DNA of 64,000 bases from Auriscalpium vulgare (taxonomy: Eukaryota > Basidiomycota > Agaricomycetes > Russulales > Auriscalpiaceae). This document shows, in pieces, positions 24,159-36,302 of this stretch (position 1 is its first letter; each line of letters opens with the position of its first letter). The notes beneath the pieces are model-generated. The model was not told the DNA's origin. It worked only from the letters and a program-made list of their open reading frames with translations, and made no database searches. Made by a program: the position numbers and the translations under genes. Location of the stretch: positions 1,302,001 to 1,366,000 of the forward strand of contig JAHBBC010000006.1 in assembly GCA_019915015.1 (NCBI GenBank). Reading direction: 5' to 3'.

Positions 24159-26273
24159 ATGCAGAAATCCGACAACGAGAAGGACGCGCACTCCATTGAT
24201 GTCGTTGCGGTGCGTCGCGGCAATGGCCGTGGCACGGACGATGCGCTCCTCGCAAAGCTGGGGTACAAGAGTGAGTTTAGGCGGGAATTCTCGGTGCGTC
24301 GTTGTTCAGATGTAAGCTACTGCTTATTGAAGGGACATCCAGCTCATAGAGACGGTGGCATTCGCTTTCTCGATCATGGGCATCGTTGCGTCCGTGTCCT
24401 CGACCCTCTCGTTCCCACTAGCGTCAGGTGTGCTTCCTCGCCTGGCTTCGGTCTGTCTTGCGCTTCATGATTTTCACAGGTGGCCATGTCGGGATGGTGT
24501 TCGGATGGCTTATACCTTGCTTCTTCGTGCTATGCGTAGCTGCGTCGGTCGCTGAGTTGACGTCAGCCATGCCGTGCGTAATCCTCTGCTGTATGATGTC
24601 CGATATCTCACGAGAGCCTCAGTACGAGTGCAGGGCTATACTATTTCTCTGCCAAATTAGCCCCGGAGGGATATTCACCGTTAGCGAGCTGGATCACCGG
24701 ATGGGCGAACGTCACAGGCCAAGTTGCCCTAGTGTGCTCCATTGACTTCACATGGTATGCACCGCCCAGCCGTCATAGCAAAGAAGCGATCGACTAAACT
24801 TTATACAAGTGCGCAGATGATAACAACTGCCATTACTGTAGGATCCAACGGTAATATTGTGTTGTCGTCTGGGGCAACCTACGGCATCCTCCTCGCCATC
24901 CTCGCATCACACGGCGTGGTGTGCTCCGCTGCCACCCGTGTGTTGGCACGATTGAATCTCTTTTATGCCGTCATTAACGGTACAGATCTTTGTCTTTGGC
25001 TACGACACCGAACTCAAATTATTCCTTTGCCCCAGTTGGCACCAGCATTGCAGCCATCGTTGTGCTGTACGTTTGCTCCGGGGACAAGAAAGTGTCCACT
25101 AAGGATGCATTCACCCTGTTCGAGAACAACACCGGTTGGACAAATAGTCAGTCCATTTTCCTCTACGGTCCATGCATGAGCGGCGCTAACGACCGCGCAG
25201 ACGGATGGGCCTTCCTTCTTGCCTTCACATCGCCCATGTGGACGCTGACCGGGTGTAAGTTACCTCCGGTCCATAAACGCGCCACTGTCCCCTCACCTGC
25301 TGGATAGACGATTCTGCCGCCCACATCTCGGAGGAAGTAGCGGGCGCTGCCCGCGCCGCGCCCATCGCGATCCTGGTCGGTGTCGGCGCGACCCAGATCC
25401 TCGGCTGGCTCATCCTCATCGCCGCGTCATTCGCGACCACGTCCGTTTCGGACCTGCTGGCCAGCGACCTGCCGTTGCCCATGGGGCAGCTGTTTCTCAA
25501 CACGCTCGGCAAGGAGGGCATGCTCGCCATCTGGAGCTTCATCATCGTGGTCCAGGTAAGCCCAGTCCCCGGGTCGGCTTCCGCCGCTGCGTGCTGACGT
25601 CTCGCGCAGTACGTGACGGGCGCGGCGCAGGGCGTCGACGCGTCGCGCGTCGTGTTTGCGTTCGCGCGGGACAACGCGCTGCCGGGCTCGCGCTGGTGGA
25701 AGCAAATCAGCACGCGCACGCAGACGCCGGTGAACGCCGTGTGGCTCGTGATGGCCTGCTCTGGGCTCTGCGGCCTGCTCGGATTCAGCGAGGCGGCGCT
25801 CGCGTCCCTGGCAGGGTGTGTGCCTTCCCCGCAGCCCTCCTGCTGCCCGCGGACTGACGACTGACACCCCGCAGCGCTTCGGTCATCGGTCTGTACACGT
25901 CGTACGCAGCGCCCATCTTCCTCCGCATCACGTCCGGCCGGACGAAGCTCGTGCCCGGACCCTTCACGCTCGGCCGCTGGTTTGTGCCCATCGGCGCGGT
26001 CGCGGTGGCGTGGGTGACGTTCATCAACGTCCTGCTGTTCTTCCCCGCGGGGCAGAATACGGACGCGGAAGACATGAGTGCGTGCCAAGCTTTCCGAGTC
26101 AGCCTGCATATTTGCTGACTGTGGTAGATTATGCGGTTTTTCTTATCATGACGGTATTCCTGTGGGCATCGCTGTCGTGGATCATCTCGGCTCGCAAGTG
26201 GTTCAAGGGTCCTATAACAAATTTGGAATCCGAACAATCGAGCATCCAGGAAAGGCCGACCGAGAAGGAGTAG
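24159..26273 (+). CDS. Amino-acid/GABA/choline-type permease (APC family)
   Basis: Plasma or vacuolar membrane transporter of the amino acid/choline transporter group (UGA4/HNM1-like). About ten exons run from the ATG at 24159 (MQKSDNEKDAHSIDVVAVRR) to the stop at 26273. In order: DDALLAKLGYKSEFRREFS; ETVAFAFSIMGIVASVSSTL; GHVGMVFGWLIPCFFVLCVA followed by ASVAELTSAMPTSAGLYYFS (family signature) and AKLAPEGYSPLASWITGWAN; a TCAQMITTAITVG segment; SSEEVAGAARAAPIAILVGV; VTGAAQGVDASRVVFAFARD then NALPGSRWWKQI (consensus region); LGRWFVPIGAVAVAWVTFIN; and a last span before KWFKGP. About twelve spans are expected. Substrate cannot be told from sequence; GABA, other amino acids, choline and polyamines are all carried by relatives. 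Confidence 0.88.
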
Positions 26274-26435
26274 ACGATACCCTATGCTGTATGTGCCTTC
26301 GTTTAATGCAACGATAACAGAGCACCGTGGAATTCCGCGCGATGTCATACTGTACAACACTTTTGATTACGGAGTCGGTTGCATATACCGGCGCACAGTC
26401 TTCATTGCTCTTCAACATCCTCTCACTCCACAACC

Positions 26436-28513
26436 TCAGTCTTCACCAGAAAGTGCCTTCCTCAATCTCATGGTGTCCTCCCACATGTCGTCCCTTTTCC
26501 ACTGTATTGTTTTGTCTTTCTGCAGCGTCAGAACTTCGTGCACCCCGCGCTCCGACTTCTTATCGTGCTCGAGTTTCAAAGTCTCGTGGTGGACTGCCGT
26601 AAGCCACGCCCGCGCTATTTCAACCTGGGAAGGGTCCAGCGTCGGAACGCGAAACGCCCACAGCGGCCTATCGGTAGCATGCGTCACGTATCCTGTCGGT
26701 GGGAACGTACAGGTCAGCGCTTGCCAGATGCATACGGCGTTATTTCTCACCTTTGGGCCGTACCTGCTCTGGCGTCCACTCGATCGTGTATCTAAATACC
26801 GGGTAACCCGCGCGCAACAAATCCCTGTGGAGCAGCCTGACAGGCAGATGCACCTGCCCGTCGCTCGCGATAACCCCGTATCGGCGCTGCAACTGCTCTG
26901 CGTCCGCATCGTCGGGTAAGGCCACGTAACACTTCAGCAGCTTCTGCACGACATCCGCGGGATAGAAGCGCTCCAAATTCCACACCAGGTCGCTCGGCTT
27001 TTCGATGGGGTTGGCGATCGAGTATAGGTACCATTCTTCAGAGAGGTCCCCAAGGATGATACTGTGCACGCCGTGCGCCTGCAGGCCCCGCGCGAGGCCG
27101 CCTGAACGTTGCCAGCTCATCGGGTCAGGGTCGGCTGACAGCCAGGTGCCGTCCAAGCACCCGCGAAAGGTCCCGTACGACCCTAGCTGCTCAGAGTCAA
27201 TGAGATTGGTGATCGTCTGCCACGATATCTGGGCAGGGTCGCGCAGAACGTTGAGCACGTCTGGCGCGTCCGGATCCAGCTTTAGAGTCCTGCAGAATGC
27301 GCGGAACTGATCGCGCAGTTCCAAAGGCGTTTTGGGGCTGGCGCTACACACGGACAGGTACAATTGCCGACGCAGTAAGGTTCAGCGGAGTACTGGTGGA
27401 GGATGTTAAATTGCACTGACACGATAGCGTTGGATTGCAGTACCGCAGATTGAAACGGAGCATTGGTCCCGGAGGGAAGCTTGGATGCGTGATGAAGAAG
27501 CTGGTGCACCGAATGAGCACCTGTACTCGGATCGTCAATGAGTAGTGGTGACTCAAAGTTACATATGCCGCTCACCTGCAGATAGACCGGTGACCTGAAT
27601 ATCGTCAGGGTCTCCTGCAAGGATCGACACCGGTCAGCAGTCGTAAGCCGCAACTTATATACGATGTGCATTACCTCCGAAGACTTCTATATTTGCTTTC
27701 ACCCACTCCAAGGCCAGCCACTGATCCTTGAAGCCGAAATTGCCTTCCACCTTTGGCTCATCGCTAGCGAGGTACCCAAAGACAGACAGACGATAACCAA
27801 TGTTGACCCAGACTTCAGAGCGTTCCGCCGCGACGTACTGCGCCTGGCTACCAAGTCCGTGAGGAGACCCGAACTGTAAAAACCTTGAGCTTTCTATCAG
27901 CCCAATCCTGCAGACGATTGCGCAGATCATACCCTCCATGGATGTAGACCCTGACAGGGAATTTGGACTGGGATGGGAAGGACGGTGGGGCAACGATGTT
28001 GACAAAGAGACTGTCAAGACCATCTGAGCTTCGTCGGTAGCTCTCGATTTTGTAGGCCAGTACTCACGGGTTCTCGCTTGGCTCGCCCAGGCCAACTTTG
28101 TCCTCCCAAGGAACGCCTAGAGACGCGTCATACGGAGATATCGTGTCTTCGAACAGTGCGTTAATAACATACCAGCAGCCTGGCCATCATTCGTGGGCTG
28201 AGTCGCGTCTGAGGCCGTGATCAGGGCTGCACCGTAGACTCCAGAGCTAACTCACAGCGGCTTTCACGGATGTACTCCTTTGTTTCATAACGAAACTCAG
28301 ATGGTAACGCCACTGGGTCCGCAAATCTCTGCGGCGGGAGAGCATAGGGTATTTCTGATTGGCTGTGAGAGTTGCATGATTGTCTGAGACTGCTACTGCC
28401 TCACCTAGAAACGTAGCAGCGCGATTCCGCGCTCGACCACCGGTCACCTTCCCGTACCGCGTCTCTACATCAATTCTCTCCGATGAGCTGGTCAGTTCTT
28501 CCCCCAAGTGCAT
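26436..28513 (-). CDS. Type B carboxylesterase (alpha/beta hydrolase)
   Basis: Ester hydrolase of the cholinesterase/lipase group. Many short exons join from the ATG at 28513. Motifs in order: VETRYGKVTGGRA; EIPYALPPQRFADPVALP; HGLDSLFVNIVAPPSF; VRVYIHGGFLQFGSPHGLGS (oxyanion loop, restored across an intron); ERSEVWVNIGYRLSVFGYLA; NFGFKDQWLALEWVKANIEV followed by FGGN; the nucleophile elbow TGLSAGAHSVHQLLHHASKL, in which Ser sits in G-L-S-A-G; QSAVLQSNAI; and a long C-terminal part ending at 26436. The elbow is GxSxG rather than the commoner GESAGG. A hydrophobic stretch sits just 5' of the ATG in the same frame, but without an upstream ATG, so I treat the protein as cytosolic; a missed 5' exon with a signal peptide is possible. 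Confidence 0.85.
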
Positions 28514-28766
28514 CGCGGAGGTCAAGAGCAAGAGAGATGACTGCCATATTGCAATTGCGACAGTCTGAGGACCACTTTCGAAGAGAAGAGCCTGAGCCTG
28601 GCAATCAGCTGATGCCGCCGCGGGCAGCGGGCGGCGGCAATGAGTTGCCGGTGGAGGAACACCTAACCAGAATCTCGGGTTCGAGCTTGACCGAATGATA
28701 CCAATTACCAGTCTAGGATGACTAGACACTGCGCAGAATATACCTGAAGCACGAGGAGAGCTTCAT

Positions 28767-30377
28767 TTAGGCACCGACGAACCCGTGAGGCATCTTCGCA
28801 CCCTCAGCAGGCTTGACTTTAACCCTGAACTGTCGCGCCATCTCCACCATCGGTACCCAGGAAACATCGGGATGGGTATTCACCCATTCGACGAAGCGTT
28901 CCTGCGCGCGATTATATCAATCTTCGCAACATGACATGAGAAATGTCTACCCACGAGCATGAGGAGCACATGAGGGCGACTGTGAGAAGATCGACGCCCG
29001 GGTTATCAATGAGCTCGCAATCTGTTACACAACTTACTCACCCGCTCACGTCAGGGTGTATGGTGATAGGAAAAATGAAGTTTTCTTCTTCCCTATGCCC
29101 AGAGGTTCAGCATGAAAGCGTCTCGGGGAGAATTTGTAACAACCACCTGTAGAGGTAGGTAAATGTGTCCTTCCACAATTGTTCGACGTCCCTAGAATTA
29201 ACCTGTGGTAAAAATCAGTTTCGATGTCTTACAAAAGTAGAAGGAGCAGACCCAGCCATGGGAGTTAGGACTAGACTTGATAAACCTGAACGGCATGTGA
29301 GCGTGACGACTGCTTGGCAAAGCTATTCATCGAACATCATCGGCGGCAAGTCATCCAAGTACCTAGCCGTCGTCATTGTTAGCATGTCGATGTATCAGTC
29401 GCAGCAAAACATACCAGTTGGCGGGGATCTCCACCAGACCTGTCGCCTTTCCCCTTTGAAGAGGCTTCATCCATGTCTCTGCTCGTGCAGCGTAGTCTAT
29501 TTTGTGCCAAATATCTTGGTCTCGAAGATAGTAGGCTTGGGAGCTGGAAATCGCTCAGATACAGGCTATGACATCGCAAACTGCATGCGATCACCTACTC
29601 GTGTGCCATGTTCGAGTGATCTGAGAATTGTGTTCAATCTGCTCACTGCGTCCACTAGCGAATACTTGACGCACCGTATTCTATGCCTTTCTCGAGGAGA
29701 AGGTCAGTGCCCTCACTGCTAGTTTCCCACCACGGCGCGACGCTGCCCTTGGGCGATACACCATTGTTGAAGCGGGTGAGTATTTCATATGTATGATCGA
29801 GAATATCCTTCTGCTGATCAAAGGTCAACGAGACAGGGTTCTAGAGTTTGCATGAGCTTAGGCGTCATCCTCTGATAGATTCAGTACATCACTTACCTCA
29901 TGAGAGTACCCGTGAAGACCACTGCGGACGGAAAGCTCTCAGGGAGACGATAGTTACCTATCAGAAAGCTTCTTACATTTCATGCCCAGCATCCCTAACG
30001 GCGGCCATTTGCTCTGGAAAAGTCTCCAAACTGTGGCCTAGGGAGAAGTGAAATAAAATAAAAGCATCCATAAGGCGGTACTATTTACCCGGAATAAACC
30101 AGGTAGTCATTATGTTGTATTTCTTGAACAACTTCAGCAGCCGAGGGACGCCGACTTCACCAGCAAACATCCCCTGCAATCATGTAAAGAGCCAGTGCAT
30201 GGAAAACGGGAGCACCATACATACACGCGAGATGTCCAGAGGCGAATCCTCTCCACCATATGATCCTAGCCTGGTCGAAATGTTGTCGAGGCGTCGCGTG
30301 TACTGAAACAGGAATACGCACCAGCCAGCAACAGCATCGACATCGACTCCAAAGCCGACAAGTATCTTTCGAGGCAT
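28767..30377 (-). CDS. Polysaccharide deacetylase (NodB-type)
   Basis: Hydrolase of the polysaccharide deacetylase family, closest to the fungal/bacterial PgdA/allantoinase-like branch rather than secreted chitin deacetylases. About a dozen exons start at the ATG at 30377: [20 protein letters not shown] (catalytic D-x-D region), [54 protein letters not shown] (metal-binding His pair), [110 protein letters not shown], and [20 protein letters not shown] before the stop at 28767. No signal peptide is seen. The gene looks intact. The true substrate is unknown. Confidence 0.85.
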
Positions 30378-30746
30378 GAGGTCAAGATCACGATATAGTC
30401 GATATGAGAGATTCAGACGAGAGATGGTCACGGTATTGGCCTTACGATAAGGTGTGGATATGGCAAATTGTCCTCACCAGCTAGTCATCGAGCCAGCTGA
30501 TAATTCCCGTTCTGGCCGTTCTTGGTGCTGGGCAACCAGAATACTTGTGTCAGAGTCGGTAGATCTGATTGAAATTCGGGTGCAGAGTTTCTAATGAAGA
30601 AAGCCAACATGAAAAGTTCATGGATGTCGGTCAACTGGACGGAAATCGACGCGTCAACGCGTCTGTGGGCCTGGCGCGCGGGCCTGGCTTTCGATCACCT
30701 CGTTGAAGTCAAGTCTCCAGCCTCCAGTTAGTCGAAATCCTCGGAC
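30378..30746. promoter_or_regulatory. Divergent promoter region
   Basis: About 370 bases between the deacetylase ATG (minus) and the gamma-tubulin complex gene (plus). A short tandem of GACGCGTC-like sequence (CGACGCGTCAACGCGTCTG, about 30649-30667) lies about 90 bases before the plus-strand ATG and resembles an MluI cell-cycle box core (ACGCGT), seen twice. Confidence 0.45.
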
Positions 30747-33700
30747 ATGCACCGATCTAACTCTACTCCCATTCCACCATCGCGACCGTCTTCTAGGGCT
30801 TCATCCCTTCGCCCTCCATCTAGCGCGTCGTCCGTTCGCCCGTCGTCGAGCGCATCGCTACGGCCACCATCCAGCGCATCTCAGCGCCCGTCATCTAGTG
30901 CATCTACCAACCGGCCCACTTCTAGTGCCTCAGTCAGACCCATCTCTCGCGTTTCGCACAGGCCCGCCTCTCGCTTCTCACAGCGACCACCCACACGGCA
31001 ATCATCTCGGATCCAGGCGTTGAGCCACACGCTAGTAACCCAAGTGACAGGATTGTCTCCTGAAAATGACGAGGACAACTTTAGGACGGCAGCGGAGTAT
31101 GTTTCGAAGACCATTGAACATCCTCACAAAGCTTCGCCGAGTGCAAGCCTCGACGCCGTAGAGAAGCATATACATGCGTACGTCAATCACCGTCCCCGCT
31201 TACATTTTCGAGAGCTAACGAAGCCTTAGACTCACCCTGAAGGCGCGCATTAACTCGTCGGAGACCTGGGCAGAGGCAGTGGACGCGTGCTATACTCAGA
31301 TCAAGGGGCAAGCAACGCAGAAGAAGGATCTCGACGATGAAATTACAGTGAGCTACATCTTTGTGATACATTACATCTTTCAAAGCAAACATACCTGTGA
31401 ACTAGCTGTCCCGGTTGCCCGATCACCTGCAACTCCTTGTATGCCCTTTTAACCCGCGGCTACCCTTGGTGCAGCGCTCAGCTAGCTGATAGATCCTTCT
31501 CTCGCTTCCGCCTTCCCAACCGACCCTGGAACACGCAGAAAGTCACTTTGAAAGACTTCGCAACCCTACGGGAGTGAAGCCCTCTTTGACATGGGAAGAT
31601 ATATTGGCCGAAGAGCCTTTCGAAGGCCAGCATTGGGAAGGTGTCTATGGTCTCCCTCCCGGAAGCACTGTTGAAGGTTGGGAGACCCGCAGCTTGGACA
31701 GCACTCCTCCCCTCTCCCCCCTTCCTCTGACAGATGACTTTCCTCGACCTCGATCGCTGTCACCTTTGGAGTCGTCGGAATCCGAGGAGCTTCGTTCTTC
31801 TGCCACTTGGCCCCTTGAAGATAAAACGCCTTTCGACGGCGCTTACAGTCACAGAACAGCAGTTGAAGATTTGAAAAGTAGGCAATACTGGAGAGCTGAC
31901 TGGCGGACAGATGCGTCGCTGCATAGCGAGTTCAACATCGGAGATGCCTCTTCTTTGGGTCAGATGATTATATGCACATTGGTTCGGCGCTGACCTTTCT
32001 GTCGTTTTAAGGCCCTTCTTCAAATCGTGCTCTGGGCGAAGGTCGCAGGGGGCCCACCAAAGAGGTTTGTCTCCTGGACTGGTTGGGCATCATCGATAAG
32101 CTCAATCTTGCTACAGAAATACATCCACGAGCACGATGCCGTCCGTGAGGTTCTGATGGCTCTCCAGGGGTACAAGAACGTCATCCTCAAGTGGGCATAT
32201 CGTGAAAGATCTAATTTCTCCTTTGAGGTCCGGTCTCTTTCCAGTGTATCACCGACTCTCCGTATTTATGCACCCCAAAGCTCGCTACAGATGCTCCCCG
32301 GATCGTTCATTTGACTTTGACGGCACAGGCATCCATCCTCGCATCCTTCGCCCACACAGCTACGACTATCGAACATCTTCGCAAATTTATAGTCCGTGTT
32401 TTCCAAGCAGCGCAGACGGGGGAGTCTTCGAGACAACCAAGTCATCTCAGCGGGTACCATCGTCGCGTGACTCTTACGGTCGAAGCGTTCGCAGATGCAG
32501 TTGATGGACAGATCCGCACATTCAATAACTGGTGCGCTGCCAAGGAGCAAGATATATGCCTTGCAAATGCAGGCCAAGGCCCTCCGCTGGTCGTCAGCTT
32601 TCTGAGCCTAGAGAAGATGCTCAGGGACACTTTCGCGGACACTTTTGACGCGCTTCTCGACATTGCGCGATTGGTACTACAACGGACATCTAGGACCCAA
32701 GACCTCGACGTCGAGGTCTGGACCCTCGCCGAGCTTCCTGCGAAGTCGCCTCCGTCGGTCGTCACCGCGCTTCTTTTGGACTCACTCCTCACTGCTGCTC
32801 AAGACCATTTGCTCAACGGGGACATTGTCACATCGGACGCCCTGGTGCAGGTATTCATGGTTACTGCCGAGCCAGTGTGGTTTATGATCGGCCAGTGGCT
32901 GAAGGATGGCATGCCGATTCAAGACCTAGCAGAGCGGCGGTCAGGATCTGGCCTCGCTCATCTGGACGACGAATTCTTCATCGAAGACAACGAGCTCGTC
33001 TTCTTGGACCCCGACTTTTGGAAGGAGGGTTATGCCTTGCGCGATGGGTCCACGATCGAAGAGAACGCGCCGAAGGCCGTCCCGCTTTTCCTGGAACCCA
33101 TTGCATCATACATTCTTAGCGCAGGCAAGGCGACTGGGCTGTTGCGTGCTATGGATATCAACGTTGATCCTGATAAAGCCTTTCACTGGCCAACTTTTCG
33201 TGGACTGTTGGAGAATCCCACCGGTGACCGCCGTCGACTGCTGTCATCGCTCGATGACTTGTCCGGCTTTGTATTCGACAACCTCTTGCTCAAATGTCAA
33301 CAAACACAGGGACATTTGGCTCATGTCGTTGTCGACGAGTGTGACTTATGGCCGCATCTCACGGCCATCGAGAATGTATTCTTGATGCGACGTGGCGATG
33401 TCATGGCGCGCTTCTCCGAGATGTTGTTCACCAAGGTTGGTCGGGCAATCTTCTCGAAGTGGCGTTTGCTCACCGTGCCTCAGATGGATGCAAATCAGCC
33501 GTGGACCGACTTCCATGTCCTCAACAGTGCTTTCCGCGACACTGTCCACGCCAGCTCGCACGTGTGGATCGACGCGTCGTTGGTGCGACTTTCCTATCGC
33601 GGTGGACACGGCCAAGCCGCCAGTCGAACGATGCGTTCCTTTGACGGCCTCTTAGCGGAATATGCTGCGCCATTTCCTTTGGCATATGCCTTCGATTCTC

Positions 33701-34689
33701 GCGCCTTGGAGGTGTATCGCACCATTTTCGTTTTCCTGCTACAGATGCACCGCGCGAAGAGCGTTTTAAATCGGATCCTGGTGCGAGGCGCAGCCGCGGA
33801 TATCGCTCGTCAAGATGTCCCCCTGAAGGTCCTCTATGCGATGCGAAGCAAATTTTCGTGGTTCGTCAAGTGAGTGCAACCCGTTTGATTGAAGCAGCGG
33901 GTGGGCTGACGCGCGATGCAGTACCATGTTTGATTTTATAGCGACCCATGTACGGCAGCACTCCGAGTGCATTGTGATGGGCAGAACTAACGTTACCTTG
34001 ACTAGGTGCTGCACGCACGGCTCCTCAAATTCCATGCATCCTTGCGACTAGCAAAATCTCTTGACGACATCATCGCGTTGCATGAAGATCAGTATGTAGT
34101 TCTGCGTTCGTATACCGGACATCACATTCAACTATGCTTAGCTTGAAGAAATTGGAAGCGCAATGTTTGCTTCAAGGCAGCGTAAGTGTCTCGTTTCGTC
34201 TTTGATCACTCTAATATTAACTGGCACTCACGTCAGACATCCTCTTTGCATCGTGCAATCATCTCCATCCTTGATCTGAGCCTGCAGTTCAATGATTGCT
34301 TCGTTGCATTCGCAGGAGACACGACGCTTGACACCTCTCGCCAATCTCTGGCCAAATTTCGAAGCCATCGCAGTCGTCGACTAAGGAAACAACGCAAAAA
34401 CACCATAGGCTTCAGCGTGGATGCACAAGACGTCGACCTGAACTCGAACACAGACAGCGACGAAGATGGAGACATAGAGGGCACGGCCCCCGAATCATCG
34501 TTCGTGCTTGGTGTATCTGCGTCGTTCACTGACGACGGCTTCGTTGGTACGATTCAGAAGATGTCCTCTGAGCTGGACGGGCTGGTTCGCTTCGTGCGTC
34601 GGGGCGCAGAGAAGCTAGCCGCCGGCTCAACAGAGGCGAGCACACCATTTGGTATACTGGCATTCTTACTGGAAGACTGGGATAGATAA
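30747..34689 (+). CDS. Gamma-tubulin complex component (Spc97/Spc98 family)
   Basis: Subunit of the gamma-tubulin complex that nucleates microtubules at the spindle pole body. Exon 1 (30747-31177) encodes an unusual Ser/Arg/Pro repeat tract. Exons follow through 31230-31347 and on. Core pieces: TWEDILAEEPFEGQHWEGVY; KYIHEHDAVREVLMALQGYK with NVILKW; LATDAPRIVHLTLTAQASIL before TIEHLRKFIVRVF; KATGLLRAMDINVD; WRLLTVPQMDANQPWTDFHV; YAFDSRALEVYRTIFVFLLQ with MHRAKSVLNRIL; MRSKFSWFVNTMFDFIATHV before LHARLLKFHASLRLAKSLDD; ALHEDHLKKLEAQCLLQGST. The C-terminal helices and the NTMFDFI...LH pattern are those of the GCP/Spc97/Spc98 C-domain. The long acidic insert near the end (SNTDSDEDGDIEG) favours GCP5/GCP6 over GCP2/3, but I cannot settle which. 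Confidence 0.85.
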
Positions 34690-34746
34690 TGTGTGCTGAT
34701 ACATAGTCAATTGGGCGATGTGATACGGCGAGTGTTCGTGTCATTC

Positions 34747-35840
34747 CTATGTCTTGAACTTATCTACTTTCGGGTCAAGGCTCCCCACGAGCGCCTTCAC
34801 CACCATATCTGCCGTGATTTGCACATTGTTCTTGTATGGCATGCAGTCAACAATATCCTTGATGACCATCAGCTCGTCTTCCTATGCAGAAAGTGAGATC
34901 CATACCGGATATCCTTTGTGCCAAAAATGGGTAATTTTGTGCTTTCGCGATGGGTGCGCAAGATCGTCGAGTTTTTGCAGGTACTGCCTGGCCTCCTCAT
35001 TATCTCCGATCTGAAGGAAAGAGATGACAAGCTCCTCTGTTACTCAGTAATAGCCTCAGGGCAGGGAGAATATCAAACACGATTTACCTGATCCTCAGGA
35101 TACCCTATACTGTCTAGTTCCTTTGCAGTACCCTTCAGGGCGTCTTCGAATATCATCTTCTCTTTCTCTGGAGAAGCACGGTGGATAAGAAGCACTATTG
35201 TTCCCATAACAAAGATTGCCGAAGTACTCACTGAGGTATGGATCACCATCCGTGATAACGATGACGGAAGTCTTCATTCTTTCACGTTGGTCTTGCTACG
35301 CATCTCACGGTTTGATAGACAGCTGACGGTGGTACCCATAGGCGTACTACTATCAAAGGGATTTTTGAAAACGGTTTTGACGTCCTTCTCGCCCTGTCGG
35401 GACCAGTCAGCCCAAGCGAACATCTAGCGACAGGTAGTGCGACTGAACGTTGATACTATATCCATCTTGCCCACGAGCATTAAGCAAATGTGCGACGATT
35501 GTAGTGTCGCTTCGATATGAAGCTAATTCAAGCCTTCCAAGCATACCCTTCAGTGCATTCTCGGCCTGACATGACAGACCGGTCATCGTGTCATCGAGTC
35601 TGATATGCATACGTGTAAATTACTCACATCTTTCCATAGCGTCCTAGGATTGGGCCCTTCAGGATTTGGACCATAAGAATCGACCATGCTCTGAGAATCG
35701 TCGAGGATGAAGAGTATATTTCGACCGCGGAGCAGTGCAAGAGCTTCCACCGAGAATTGCGACCGCGACCCACTAGCCTGTGCGTAGGCGGGCGGAGGCT
35801 CGGACGGCTGCCTAGCAAACGAATCGTCTCTCTTCTCCAT
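34747..35840 (-). CDS. Von Willebrand factor A domain protein
   Basis: Several exons run from the ATG at 35840 (MEKRDDSFARQPSEPPPAYA) to the stop at 34747. Residues from about 30 on form a VWA fold: ALLRGRNILFILDDSQSMVD carries the MIDAS D-x-S-x-S (DDSQS), then AENALKGMLGRLELASYRSD, STPMG (MIDAS Thr) and TSVIVITDGDPY (MIDAS Asp). It ends with EDELMVIKDIVDCMPYKNNV and ALVGSLDPKVDKFKT. The N-terminus has a PPAY (PPxY) motif. No membrane segment or signal peptide. Family members are cytoplasmic proteins of unknown role; metal-dependent binding of a partner is likely from the intact MIDAS. It is convergent with the gamma-tubulin complex gene, 57 bp between stops. Confidence 0.78.
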
Positions 35841-36302
35841 TCTTAACTTCTATGGCAGCTCGTCGTCTAGATGATAGTGTTGGGGGAGGGATGAAGTGAA
35901 GTTCGCTGGGTCAGTGGAATTTATAACCACCTGGAGGGCCACCCCCTGTTCGCGGCTGCCAACGTGCATCGCCACGCTGACGTTGTGTTGTACAAACACG
36001 TGGAGTTTGTGCCACGAACACGAGAACGAGGTCGTCCCTTAAGCAAGCCCCATGGGCCTGAGCTTGACAAGCAACCTAGAGCAGCGTGTATAAAGGACCA
36101 GAGCAAGAGCAAACGAAATGTGGTCCAAGCTGCGGTGGCTATAACGCTTTGAAGCTGTGCACATGCGCGTGGCTACCACACAATTGAGCAAGGAGTTACG
36201 CACCTGATGTCCGTCGCTCAACGTGACAAGTTTACAATACTCCAACGCAACACCGCCACGCACGCAGTAGATCCGGACCCTGACAATTGTCACTACGAAC
36301 TC
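35841..36302. promoter_or_regulatory. Intergenic stretch
   Basis: About 460 bases between the start of the VWA gene and the end of the PCI gene, both on the minus strand. It should contain the VWA promoter. A TTATAA-like element lies near 35920-35926. Nothing else recognised. Confidence 0.4.

Noticed and set aside
26284..26919. Plus-strand 211-codon frame after the permease
   Set aside because: Mostly antisense to the 3' part of the carboxylesterase gene; no family match.
28767..30377. Possible pseudogene with frameshift in the deacetylase
   Set aside because: On first reading the HGW motif seemed shifted by one base; careful reverse complementing gives an in-frame CAT GGC TGG followed by a normal donor, so the gene is intact.
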